Below, piece after piece: positions 15,160 to 22,645 of a DNA stretch of 22,692 bases. The notes beneath the pieces are model-generated. The model made no database searches. It was given only the letters and a program-made list of their open reading frames with translations, and had not been told where the DNA came from. The DNA lies in assembly GCA_035543455.1 (NCBI GenBank), contig DATKKE010000025.1, positions 1 to 22,692 on the forward strand, given 5' to 3'. Source of the DNA: CAIKOD01 sp035543455. Its GTDB lineage: Archaea; Halobacteriota; Methanomicrobia; Methanomicrobiales; Methanospirillaceae. Position 1 is the first letter of the stretch, and every line of letters starts with the position of its first letter. The translations under genes and the position numbers were made by a program.

Positions 15160-15660
15160 TTACAAGTTCTTGATCAGGGATGGCAGGACATCGTCAAGTT
15201 TTGCCTTGATGGGCATCGGGTTATGCACCGCATTGATGGCGATCTTCTCTGCAGGAAACCCGATCAGCCTGCTGATTTCGGTATAATGTTCTCCAAAGAT
15301 AATCACGACCATGGCTGCAGAAGAGAGAGCCTGTATCGTCGCGGCATAGGTGACCCCTGCATCATTATGGATGAAGGCAAAACAGTACCGGAAATCACGC
15401 TTCTTCTCTGCCAGTTCGGCAATACAGCGGTCGATATCAATCACCTCGCCGATATAATGACGCTCAGGATCGGATACCTCGATATTCGTCCTCGCCGCCC
15501 TGTTCCCTGCAATCACTGGAGTGACGCCGAGCTTTCGCAACTTATTTATCAGGTATAATGCCGAACCGGTCTGGACCGGGACCTGGGGACAGCCCAGGAG
15601 AATCAGTGCGGTGGCATTCTTGTTTTCAGGTGTATCGGGCAACCCGGTCTCCTCTGACAA
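15160..15660 (-). CDS. DUF1890 family protein
   Basis: A 166-residue cytoplasmic protein that resembles DUF1890, a family I know from methanogens. It opens with a nucleotide-binding-like strand (ATALILLGCPQVPVQTGSAL) and reads as an alpha/beta fold throughout (VTPVIAGNRAART, CFAFIHNDAGVTYAAT, MVVIIFGEHY). The start is a TTG at 15658-15660: AGGAGA lies nine bases upstream and no ATG or GTG start is available before the conserved region. An AT-rich GGATATATC element near 15730-15740 could be its box A. The function of the family is not established; limitation to methanogens suggests a link to methanogenesis or its cofactors. It follows cutA on the same strand, 115 bases later. Confidence 0.8.
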   Translation of the reverse strand: MSEETGLPDTPENKNATALILLGCPQVPVQTGSALYLINKLRKLGVTPVIAGNRAARTNIEVSDPERHYIGEVIDIDRCIAELAEKKRDFRYCFAFIHNDAGVTYAATIQALSSAAMVVIIFGEHYTEISRLIGFPAEKIAINAVHNPMPIKAKLDDVLPSLIKNL

Positions 15661-15775
15661 AGGTAACGATCTCCTGTTATTTCAAAGGTTGTGTCGTCGT
15701 CTTCACATCGATTTTGGGATCCGGAACGAATTGATATATCCGGGGTGAATACGGCGATAATAACCGATATTCCCC

Positions 15776-16141
15776 TTACTCCTTTTTATCCGGCGGGCCA
15801 CCCCTTCGTGGAAGACCGGCTCCCGTCTCCTCTTCTATCCACGTAAGATAGGGAGGAAATCCTCCGGTAACCGGGATAACAATCATTTCCGGGAGTTCAT
15901 ACGTGTGAAGTTCCCGTATTTTACTCATTATAACGGTCTTTCTCGATTCCATCGTTTTTACGAGCATAAGGACCTCGCTATCGTCGGAAAAGTCACCCTG
16001 CCAGTAATAGAACGAACGGACTTCCATCATGTTCACACATGCTGCCAGGTGTTCATCAACGAGGGCCCGGGCAATCACCCGTGCATTTTCAGCCGATGCC
16101 GTGGACAGGATTAAGATCGGGTTGTTAGCTGTTTCTTTCAT
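15776..16141 (-). CDS. cutA: CutA1 divalent-cation tolerance protein
   Basis: A 121-residue protein of the CutA1 family, ferredoxin-like-fold trimers related in shape to PII. Signature parts are ARALVDEHLAACVNM (about 24-38), YYWQGDFSDDSEVLMLVKT (about 45-63), and HTYELPEMIVIPVTGG followed by YLTWIEEET near the C-terminus. Originally linked to copper tolerance in E. coli; the molecular role is unclear. The C-terminal GLPRRGGPPDKKE tail is longer than usual and probably disordered. The ATG at 16141 has no clear ribosome binding site. It diverges from dapL across about 105 bases. Confidence 0.95.
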   Translation of the reverse strand: MKETANNPILILSTASAENARVIARALVDEHLAACVNMMEVRSFYYWQGDFSDDSEVLMLVKTMESRKTVIMSKIRELHTYELPEMIVIPVTGGFPPYLTWIEEETGAGLPRRGGPPDKKE

Positions 16142-16247
16142 AGGGATCTAAGGTTCACTGTGAATCCGCGGGTAATGAACTTCACGCCAGCCGTGATATG
16201 GGTAATCATTGATCTATTGATATTGCTTGGGTTCGAACTATAGGTAC

Positions 16248-17399
16248 ATGGTATATGCAAAACGTATGGGTAACCTCCCACCCTACCTTTTTGCCCGGAT
16301 CGATGAGATGAAAGCCGAGAAAATACGAAACGGCGTGGACGTCATCGACCTAGGGGTGGGCGATCCCGATCTCCCTACTCCCGGCCATATCGTTGAAGCT
16401 CTCTGCAAAGCAGCCGCGAAACCCGAAAACCATCATTATCCGAGTTATGCTGGAATGCCTGCGTTCCGTGAATCGGTGGCCGGCTGGTACCAGTCGCGTT
16501 TCGGCGTTACTGCTGATCCCGTGCGGGAGATCATCGCTCTCATGGGGTCCAAGGACGGAATTGCTCATATCGCAGAGGCATTTATCAACCCCGGCGATTA
16601 TGTCCTGGCCCCAAGCCCGGGGTATCCTGTATACCGGACAGGTACGCTGTTCGCAGAAGGAATAGTTCATGAAATGCCACTCAGGGAAGAGAACGGATTT
16701 TTACCGGACCTCGATGCTGTGCCCAAAAAAATTGCCGGAGAGGCAGGAATGCTATTTATCAATTACCCGAACAACCCGACTTCAGCGGTAGCACCACCGG
16801 GATTTTACGAAGAAGTCGTGGATTTCGCCCGGGAATACGATATCGTCGTTGTGTCGGATAACCCGTATTCCGAGATCGCATTTGATGGGTACCGGGCTCC
16901 ATCCTTTCTCTCGACTGATGGCGCCATGGAGGTTGGCGTCGAGATGCATTCCCTTTCGAAGACTTATAATATGACGGGGTGGCGGATAGGGATGGCCGTC
17001 GGTAATCCCGATATCATTTCAGGACTTGGACGGGTAAAAACCAATGTCGACTCAGGGGTATTCAATGCGGTACAGGAAGCGGCAATAACAGCCCTTTCGG
17101 GACCTCAGGACTGTGTCAGGCAGGCCTGTGAAATTTACCGGGAGAGACGGGATATCCTTGTGAAAGGACTTCGGGGCCTCGGCTATGAAGTGACCGCCCC
17201 GAAGGCCACATTCTACGTATGGATGCCGGTGGATGACTGCATGACATATGCTGCAACGATGCTTGACAAAGCAGGCATCGTTGTTACGCCGGGAGTTGGG
17301 TTCGGCAGCGGTGGCGAGGGTTACGTACGGTTCGCGTTGACCCGTTCGAAAGAGCGTATCAGTGAAGCCCTCGAAAGGATGAGGCGAATCTCTCCATGA
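16248..17399 (+). CDS. dapL: LL-diaminopimelate aminotransferase
   Basis: A 383-residue fold-type I pyridoxal-phosphate aminotransferase. It converts tetrahydrodipicolinate plus glutamate directly to LL-diaminopimelate, bypassing the succinylase route to lysine. Features: VIDLGVGDPDLPTP near residues 32-45; NYPNNPTSA from about 172; the cofactor lysine in SLSKTYNMTGWRIG (about K238). The ATG at 16248 is preferred over an in-frame TTG at 16227 because the protein then begins MVYAKRMGNLPPYLFARIDE, the usual start of this family. AGGT stands four bases upstream of it. The downstream lysA overlaps by four bases (ATGA), and the pairing strongly supports the lysine assignment over a generic aspartate aminotransferase. 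Confidence 0.93.
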   Translation: MVYAKRMGNLPPYLFARIDEMKAEKIRNGVDVIDLGVGDPDLPTPGHIVEALCKAAAKPENHHYPSYAGMPAFRESVAGWYQSRFGVTADPVREIIALMGSKDGIAHIAEAFINPGDYVLAPSPGYPVYRTGTLFAEGIVHEMPLREENGFLPDLDAVPKKIAGEAGMLFINYPNNPTSAVAPPGFYEEVVDFAREYDIVVVSDNPYSEIAFDGYRAPSFLSTDGAMEVGVEMHSLSKTYNMTGWRIGMAVGNPDIISGLGRVKTNVDSGVFNAVQEAAITALSGPQDCVRQACEIYRERRDILVKGLRGLGYEVTAPKATFYVWMPVDDCMTYAATMLDKAGIVVTPGVGFGSGGEGYVRFALTRSKERISEALERMRRISP

Positions 17400-18688
17400 A
17401 ACTGCCGCCCCACCTCTCGGTCAGGAACAACCATCTCTACGTCAGGAATTTTGATACGAACTCCCTCGCGGCGGGATTCGGGACTCCTCTGTATGTAACC
17501 GACGAGGAGAGGATTTGCGAAAAATACCGTCAGTACGAACGTGCCCTTTCATCCCGCTACGAAAACGTCCGGGTGCTGTACGCAGCAAAGGCCAACGGGA
17601 ACCTCTCGGTAATGCGGGCGCTGGCAGCGCTTGGCGCCGGTGCCGATGTATTTTCAGGCGGAGAACTTGAACTGGCGCTCAGGGCGGGCATGAAACCGGG
17701 CGATCTGCTCTTCAACGGCAGTTCAAAAACCCCTTCCGACCTGGCTTTTGCGGTTGCGAAGGATGTCTGCGTTTCGGTGGATTCACTCGACGAACTGCAC
17801 CAGCTCGATGCCGCTGCAAAGGCATCAGGGAAGACGGCCAGAATCTCGTTCCGTGTCAACCCTGCACTCCATATTCCAACACACCCGAAAATTGCCACGG
17901 GGATAGCAACAAGCAAATTCGGGATCGCCTCCGGCCAGATAAAAGCCGCGTACCGGGAAGCACTCGCCTGTGATAACGTTGTTCCCGTCGGTGTGCACTG
18001 CCATATCGGATCGCAGATACTCGATATCGAACCATTCGTTAAAGCGGCCGCAGTGATGGGGTCAATCGCAAAGGAACTGACTGATACCGGGGTAAATCTT
18101 GAGTTTATCGACCTCGGGGGAGGTCTCGGTATCCCCTATCACCATGACTCCGATCCTGCACCAACCCCGGAGGATTATGCCCGCGCTGTGATGCCGGTTT
18201 TCCTCGACGCTATCGGCAGGGCAGGTATCAGCCCTGCGCTCTGGGTTGAGCCGGGGCGATATCTTGTCGCCGATTCGACGGTACTGCTTACAAGGGTGAA
18301 TTCCGTCAAACCTGCTCATAAAAATTTTGTCAATGTCGACGCCGGTTTCAATCTCCTTGTCCGTCCCGTAATGTACGATTCTTACCATGAGGTCCTTGTG
18401 GCAAATAAGGCGTCAGCTCCCGGAGAGCATACCTATTCAATAGCAGGTCCGATCTGCGAAACCGGGGACATTCTCGCCCACGACAGGCTTTTGCCGGAAA
18501 TTCGGGCAGGCGACCTTATTGCCGTCCTTGATGCAGGCGCTTACGGGTTCGCCATGTCTTCACAATACAACAGCAGGCCGCGATGTGCCGAGGTCCTAAT
18601 CAGGGGAAGGGAGATGAGCCTGATGCGAAGGGCTGAGACCGCGGATGACGTCATATGCCCCATGGTCACCCCGCCATGGCAACGATAA
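17396..18688 (+). CDS. lysA: Diaminopimelate decarboxylase
   Basis: A 430-residue fold-type III pyridoxal-phosphate enzyme that decarboxylates meso-diaminopimelate to lysine, the last step of the pathway. The cofactor lysine is K65 in LYAAKANGNL. HCHIGSQ is at 201-207, the phosphate-binding GGGLGIPY at 241-248, EPGRYLV at 285-291, and CETGD at 354-358 provides the cysteine that acts across the dimer. Length and all motifs are complete. It overlaps dapL by ATGA, so the two should be translationally coupled. No epimerase (dapF) gene is present in the window, so conversion of LL- to meso-diaminopimelate must be encoded elsewhere. Confidence 0.96.
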   Translation: MKLPPHLSVRNNHLYVRNFDTNSLAAGFGTPLYVTDEERICEKYRQYERALSSRYENVRVLYAAKANGNLSVMRALAALGAGADVFSGGELELALRAGMKPGDLLFNGSSKTPSDLAFAVAKDVCVSVDSLDELHQLDAAAKASGKTARISFRVNPALHIPTHPKIATGIATSKFGIASGQIKAAYREALACDNVVPVGVHCHIGSQILDIEPFVKAAAVMGSIAKELTDTGVNLEFIDLGGGLGIPYHHDSDPAPTPEDYARAVMPVFLDAIGRAGISPALWVEPGRYLVADSTVLLTRVNSVKPAHKNFVNVDAGFNLLVRPVMYDSYHEVLVANKASAPGEHTYSIAGPICETGDILAHDRLLPEIRAGDLIAVLDAGAYGFAMSSQYNSRPRCAEVLIRGREMSLMRRAETADDVICPMVTPPWQR

Positions 18689-18703
18689 AGGAGCTCTGCC
18701 CCC

Positions 18704-20056
18704 GTGCAGTTCCACTACGCGCTTGTCGACGATCTCCTGGCCAAAGAAGAGTTCGAGCGCCGCGTCGAGGATAAAATACAGGAATGCGGGGACCTCGTCG
18801 ATGAAATGACGGCAGCTCTGCTCGTAGTGAGGGATCTCGGGCGTGAACATGTAAAAATAAAGGATCTCGCTTCAAAAGCAAGCCTCTTTTCGTTTTTTGG
18901 AAAAGTGACCGGAAAATCAGAACCCCGGGAATTTGACCGTTCAGATGGCGAGAAGGGACTCGTGGCAACGGTCAGTGTGGGTGATGAAGGCGGGGAAGCC
19001 CGGATAGTGCTTTGGGACGAGAAGGCAATGGCTGTGCAGGAGATCGATACCGGCGATGTCCTTGAGATTATCGGAAAACCCGGGAAACGCCCCGGGGATA
19101 TCACCGTTCTTGCTCTCCGGAAGTCTTCATGCCAGATCGAGTGTGGTAGTGATGCCGCTGCAACCATGCGTGCACCACCGGTACGACTGGATATCGATGT
19201 AAAACTTCTTGCACTCGATGAACCGAAGACCTTTACCCGGAGGGACGGAACAACCTCCGAGATGGTCGGTGCCGCTGTCGGCGATGCGAACGGGACCGCA
19301 CGCCTGGTCTGCTGGGACCCCGGGTTACTTGACGAACTAATCCCGGGGACGACGCTGCACATCACGGGCGCCGTCGACCGGTCACGTGCCCCACTCCGCG
19401 AATATAGTATTGATGAGAAAAGCACGCTAGAGCTATCTGAAGTATCGATCGATGTGACCCCCACTCCGGTTTCGTCCGTCGTGGCGGGGAGAGCATATTC
19501 AATCAAGGGACAGGTTATCGATGTCTTGCCATGGAAACCTTTCAAAACTAAGAACGGATCATTCTCCTCGGTAAGAAACATTGCGGTCGGCGACGGGACA
19601 GGAACAATCCGGGTGGTCCTGTGGGGAGAGTCGGCCGAGCGGCATTTTTTCATCGGTGATATCGTATCGATATTCAATGCTGTCGCAAGAGCAGGCCGCA
19701 ATGGCGAACCTGAACTCAGTGTCGGCAGGAGCAGTTCGCTGGTAACAGAGATGGAAGCGGGCGATACGCCTGTTGAATTCGAAGGGACGATTATTTCAGG
19801 CCGGGAAGGTACCTTTATCGATAATGGAACGGTTTCCTATCTTATCGAAGGAGTCCATCCCTATGGCAGGGAAGTGAGAGTCAGGGGCCGGCTCACCGGC
19901 CATACTATTATTCCCGAATATGTCGAAGCGAGGGAACTCGATCCAGAAGCAATACTTGAACGATTCCGGAACCCGACCAGGCAAAGCAGCACAGGTCCTC
20001 CGCCAGAAACCGGTACACCAAAGGATACTCATGAGGATAATAAATCGGACACATAA
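18704..20056 (+). CDS. RPA-like single-stranded DNA-binding protein with repeated OB folds
   Basis: A 450-residue replication protein A homologue. Residues 1-55 are a helical N-terminal domain. Three OB folds follow, each with the same strand signature: VGDEGGEARIVLWD at 92-105, VGDANGTARLVCWD at 192-205 and VGDGTGTIRVVLWG at 295-308, spaced about 100 residues apart. A fourth beta-rich segment (about 355-412) looks like a degenerate OB fold. No zinc-finger cysteine cluster is present, unlike some euryarchaeal RPA forms. The tail is Thr/Ser/Pro/Asp-rich. It binds single-stranded DNA in replication and repair. The start is GTG with AAGGAG ten bases upstream. It begins 15 bases after lysA and is probably cotranscribed with the lysine genes. 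Confidence 0.9.
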   Translation: MQFHYALVDDLLAKEEFERRVEDKIQECGDLVDEMTAALLVVRDLGREHVKIKDLASKASLFSFFGKVTGKSEPREFDRSDGEKGLVATVSVGDEGGEARIVLWDEKAMAVQEIDTGDVLEIIGKPGKRPGDITVLALRKSSCQIECGSDAAATMRAPPVRLDIDVKLLALDEPKTFTRRDGTTSEMVGAAVGDANGTARLVCWDPGLLDELIPGTTLHITGAVDRSRAPLREYSIDEKSTLELSEVSIDVTPTPVSSVVAGRAYSIKGQVIDVLPWKPFKTKNGSFSSVRNIAVGDGTGTIRVVLWGESAERHFFIGDIVSIFNAVARAGRNGEPELSVGRSSSLVTEMEAGDTPVEFEGTIISGREGTFIDNGTVSYLIEGVHPYGREVRVRGRLTGHTIIPEYVEARELDPEAILERFRNPTRQSSTGPPPETGTPKDTHEDNKSDT

Positions 20057-20110
20057 CATCTGTTACTGATGATAGATTTATTCACTTTCGCGCTGCGCAC
20101 GAGCCGGATG

Positions 20111-20120
20111 CATATATGGG
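20111..20120 (+). promoter_or_regulatory. Predicted box A of radA
   Basis: CATATATGG fits an archaeal TATA element and would put transcription start near 20140, leaving a leader of about 22 bases that carries GAGGT before the ATG at 20162. A second weaker box, ACTATATGA, lies 13 bases downstream. Confidence 0.45.
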
Positions 20121-20161
20121 AGACTATATGATGTTCTTATCAGTAAAGAGGTAGATAAGAG

Positions 20162-21139
20162 ATGACCACCACAGGTCCTTTGGAACTTGATGACTTGCCC
20201 GGCGTCGGTCCGACCACCGCCGAGAAACTCCGGGAAGCAGGGTTTGTTACTGTTGAGAGCATTGCAACGGCTTCACCGGCAGACCTCGCAGAGACCGCCG
20301 AGATCGCTGAATCCACAGCAAAGAAAATGATCAAGGCGGCACGTGAAATGGTCGAGATAGGCGGCTTTAAAACCGGTAAAGACGTCTTCGAACAGAGAAA
20401 GGAGGTACGTAAGCTCCAGACACGCGTACCGGAATTCGATGCCCTCCTTGGAGGAGGACTCGAGACCCAGGCAATCACGGAGCTCTACGGTGAATTTGGT
20501 TCAGGGAAAAGCCAGATCGTTCATCAGCTCGCCGTGAATGTTCAGCTCCCCGAGAATGAAGGCGGGTTGAAGGGAAGCGCAATCTACATCGATACCGAAA
20601 ATACGTTCAGGCCGGAACGTATCGAGCAGATGGTAAACGGCCTTGGGATTGAAGACGCCGACCCGCAGGAGTTCCTGAAAAATATTCACGTGGCCCGGGC
20701 CCATACCTCCGATCACCAGATGCTCCTTGTCGAGACAGCACGGGAGCGGGCAGCCGAACTCAAAGAGTCTGATCAACCGGTCAGATTGTTCATTATCGAT
20801 TCCCTCACTGCCCATTTCAGGGCCGAGTATGCAGGAAGGGGTACCCTCGCCACCAGGCAACAGAAACTGAACCGGCATATGCATGATCTCTTCAAACTGG
20901 TCGATGAGAACAATGCCGTAGCGCTGGTGACAAACCAGGTAATGTCGAACCCGGCAGTCTTCTTCGGCGACCCGACCAAACCCATTGGGGGGAACATTGT
21001 CGGTCATACCGCAACCTTCAGGTTGTATCTCAGGAAGAGCAAGGGAGGAAAACGTGTCGCCCGCCTCGTGGACAGTCCAAACCTTCCCGAGGGTGAAGCA
21101 GCATTCATGGTCGAAGAGGCTGGTCTCAAGCCGTGCTAA
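20162..21139 (+). CDS. radA: DNA repair and recombination protein RadA
   Basis: A 325-residue archaeal RecA/Rad51 recombinase that forms filaments on single-stranded DNA and drives homologous strand exchange. The N-terminal helix-hairpin-helix domain has LPGVGPTTAEKL at 12-23. The polymerisation linker is followed by the ATPase core: Walker A GEFGSGKSQ at 110-118, Walker B LFIID at 209-213, and a DNA-binding loop region VTNQVMSNPAVFFGDPT with GGNIVGHTATFR. Length is normal and there is no intein. Its last codons overlap the following phosphatase gene by seven bases. The RPA-like gene lies 105 bases upstream on the same strand, placing two partners of recombination side by side. Confidence 0.98.
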   Translation: MTTTGPLELDDLPGVGPTTAEKLREAGFVTVESIATASPADLAETAEIAESTAKKMIKAAREMVEIGGFKTGKDVFEQRKEVRKLQTRVPEFDALLGGGLETQAITELYGEFGSGKSQIVHQLAVNVQLPENEGGLKGSAIYIDTENTFRPERIEQMVNGLGIEDADPQEFLKNIHVARAHTSDHQMLLVETARERAAELKESDQPVRLFIIDSLTAHFRAEYAGRGTLATRQQKLNRHMHDLFKLVDENNAVALVTNQVMSNPAVFFGDPTKPIGGNIVGHTATFRLYLRKSKGGKRVARLVDSPNLPEGEAAFMVEEAGLKPC

Positions 21140-21831
21140 AGGCGCTCCTGACAGATGTGGATGGTACGATTACCAATACAGAACGTGAGGTGAGCACCGG
21201 CGCTATCAATGCGATGAGAGCGTTCATCTCACGCGGTGTGGAGGTCGTTCTCGCGAGCGGCAACACGACATGCTTTATGGATGCATTATCAAGGATGATC
21301 GGTACGGGAGGCACCCTGATCGGGGAAAACGGGGGCGTATACCGTATTGGTTTCCTTGGAGACCTCCATATCACCGGTCAGAAATCTGTCAGCCTCGACG
21401 CACTACGGATAATTGAGAGATATTACCATTCACGGGGTGTTGAACTCCAGATGTATAGTCCGCAGTACCGTTTTTCAGATGTCGCCTTTGCAAGGACTGT
21501 CCCGGCAGACGAGGTCAGGGCGGTACTAAAAGGCCATAATGCGCAGGTACTGGACACCGGATTTGCGATCCATCTCCAGGAGCAGGGAGTAAACAAGGGA
21601 AGAGCATTTTCAGACCTTGCACGCGACATGGGACTATCACCAAAAGACTTTCTTGCGATTGGAGACGGGGTAAATGATGTGGAGATGATCCGGGCTGCGG
21701 GAATAGGTATTGCAGTGGGGAATGCAGACCAGGCAGCAAAAGATGCCGCGGTATATGTTACCGAAAAAACATATGGTGATGGATTTATCGAGGCTGTGGA
21801 TAAGTATTCGTCCTATTTTCTCGAGAGATAA
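21133..21831 (+). CDS. Archaeal phosphoglycolate phosphatase (HAD-IIB)
   Basis: A 232-residue HAD phosphatase with the C2-type cap typical of the archaeal phosphoglycolate phosphatases. Motif I is TDVDGTIT (D8, D10), motif II ASGN (S42), the conserved lysine is in GVNKGRAF (K155), and motif IV is IGDGVNDVEM (D178, D182). It should dephosphorylate 2-phosphoglycolate to glycolate, clearing a product of DNA-end repair and side reactions; sucrose- or mannosyl-phosphatase-like relatives are the alternative. The start is a GTG inside the last codons of radA (seven-base overlap), implying coupled expression; a functional link to repair through phosphoglycolate ends is plausible but inferred. Its last 19 bases overlap the convergent PRC-barrel gene. 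Confidence 0.9.
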   Translation: MLKALLTDVDGTITNTEREVSTGAINAMRAFISRGVEVVLASGNTTCFMDALSRMIGTGGTLIGENGGVYRIGFLGDLHITGQKSVSLDALRIIERYYHSRGVELQMYSPQYRFSDVAFARTVPADEVRAVLKGHNAQVLDTGFAIHLQEQGVNKGRAFSDLARDMGLSPKDFLAIGDGVNDVEMIRAAGIGIAVGNADQAAKDAAVYVTEKTYGDGFIEAVDKYSSYFLER

Positions 21832-22064
21832 CGATCGACCACGATGTAGTCCTTGATATCCTTCACCGCTTCAAAGTTGATATAAAGCTTATCGCCCTCG
21901 AGTCTGTACCCGGATGTATCAAAGGACGGGTCCGGATGGATTATCAGGTCAACAACCTGGCCTGTATCGAAATCCACGGTAATATTTTTGAGAGTGCCGA
22001 TCATCTTCCCGTCATTGGTCATAATTTTCTTTCTCGAGAGACTCCGGGCCAATGTGCGTGTCAT
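21813..22064 (-). CDS. PRC-barrel domain protein
   Basis: An 83-residue protein consisting of one PRC-barrel domain: the start LSRKKIMTNDGKMIGTLKNITVDFDTGQVVDLIIHP and the later VKDIKDYIVV are typical of archaeal stand-alone members. PRC-barrels are small beta-barrels used in RNA processing (RimM), photosynthetic reaction centres, and the archaeal CdpB cell-division proteins; methanogen copies include such CdpB-like forms, but this one could also have another role. The ATG at 22064 is preferred over a start at 22133 because a box A at 22087-22094 is centred 26 bases upstream, which makes the transcript leaderless. The gene overlaps the phosphatase gene tail to tail by 19 bases. Confidence 0.85.
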   Translation of the reverse strand: MTRTLARSLSRKKIMTNDGKMIGTLKNITVDFDTGQVVDLIIHPDPSFDTSGYRLEGDKLYINFEAVKDIKDYIVVDRYLSRK

Positions 22065-22086
22065 AAAAAAAGTGATGATATCTAAA

Positions 22087-22094
22087 TATTTAAA
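22087..22094 (-). promoter_or_regulatory. Box A of the PRC-barrel gene, leaderless arrangement
   Basis: TTTAAATA on the minus strand is centred 26 bases from the A of the ATG at 22064, and no ribosome binding site lies between. This is the classical geometry of a leaderless archaeal message. Confidence 0.6.
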
Positions 22095-22150
22095 GATGCT
22101 TAAAAACCTCACATTATTGATGAGAAAATCCAATAAAACTGGAAATAATT

Positions 22151-22360
22151 CTAGCTGAGGATCTCAGCTGCCATTCTGACGTCATCTTTCGTAACTGTTT
22201 TTCTGCCTGCGTGAGATGCAAGTTTGATGGCCTCTCTCGTAATTTTCACTCCGTACGCTTCCATAAGTTCGGATAGCAGCTCTCCTGCATCGCTGCTGAC
22301 GCGTTCCGCACCACTTTTTCGTATTATCCGCATCACCGGGGCAACTGGTAATTCTGTCAC
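22151..22360 (-). CDS. Archaeal histone (HMf family)
   Basis: A 69-residue histone-fold protein that wraps DNA as dimers and larger multimers. MTELPVAPVMRIIRKSGAERVS covers the first helix and its DNA-contacting loop; the central helix is DAGELLSELMEAYGVKITREAIKLASHAG, and RKTVTKDDVRMAAEIL provides the last loop and helix. Length and spacing match HMfA and HMfB. The start is GTG, with AAGGAG about ten bases upstream. Residues that allow stacking into longer hypernucleosomes were not individually assessed. The gene has its own promoter with palindromic sequence (22393-22432) and is followed, after 85 bases, by the PRC-barrel gene on the same strand. Confidence 0.97.
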   Translation of the reverse strand: MTELPVAPVMRIIRKSGAERVSSDAGELLSELMEAYGVKITREAIKLASHAGRKTVTKDDVRMAAEILS

Positions 22361-22392
22361 AGTCTGAACACTCCTTTTGGTTCTTATTGTGA

Positions 22393-22432
22393 GGATTCTA
22401 TCAGATATATCTGGCGGTTGATATCAGAATCC
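22393..22432 (-). promoter_or_regulatory. Histone promoter with nested palindromes
   Basis: The box A is the perfect palindrome CAGATATATCTG (22402-22413), giving a start near 22382 and a leader of about 22 bases with AAGGAG. Around it GGATTCT (22393-22399) and AGAATCC (22426-22432) form a 7-base inverted repeat, and TGATATCA (22419-22426) is a further small palindrome. Such a layout suits control by a dimeric regulator. Confidence 0.5.
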
Positions 22433-22546
22433 GGTAATCCCGGGTATGTAAAAAACCGGCTCTGTTTCATTTTCTGACTGTTCTTCATGGTATCGTCTCG
22501 ACTCCCGGGATTTTTCTCCCTCTCTGTCAGGTTAGCAATTGGAAAA

Positions 22547-22560
22547 GGTGCCCGGGCACC
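22547..22560. repeat. Perfect 14-base GC-rich palindrome
   Basis: GGTGCCCGGGCACC is fully self-complementary. ATTGG and CCAAT flank and partly overlap it, giving an alternative longer stem. Possible protein-binding site or RNA hairpin. Confidence 0.35.
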
Positions 22561-22607
22561 AATAAACGGAGGCATTTTTCTAATCTCCCGCTATCCTGAC
22601 CGGTCGC

Positions 22608-22645
22608 CACACCGGCCGAGCGGAGTCCCGGTGGCTCGGGTTTTT
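22608..22645 (+). terminator. Terminator-like hairpin with T5 tail
   Basis: CCGAGC (22616-22621) pairs with GCTCGG (22634-22639) and is followed by T5 at 22641-22645. Just upstream CCGGT and ACCGG form another small stem. No plus-strand gene precedes it, so on the minus strand it may instead be the 5' leader of a transcript starting near 22645. Confidence 0.35.

Noticed and set aside
16225..16250. tRNA-like T-loop GGGTTCGAAC before dapL
   Set aside because: The stem on either side does not pair, no acceptor or anticodon arms can be found around it, and no CCA-type end follows.
18715..19701. 328-codon open frame on the minus strand opposite the RPA-like gene
   Set aside because: It is a long shadow created by GC-rich codon structure; its translation is Ser/Arg/Pro-rich without motifs, while the plus strand encodes clear OB folds.
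21817..22041. 12-base direct repeat TTTCTCGAGAGA at 21817-21828 and 22030-22041
   Set aside because: Both copies encode LSRK at the two ends of the PRC-barrel protein; most likely coincidence of coding sequence rather than an attachment site.
22384..22575. 63-codon minus-strand frame upstream of the histone gene
   Set aside because: A GGGAG precedes it, but composition is weak and it runs through the histone promoter; kept only as a possibility in the region description.
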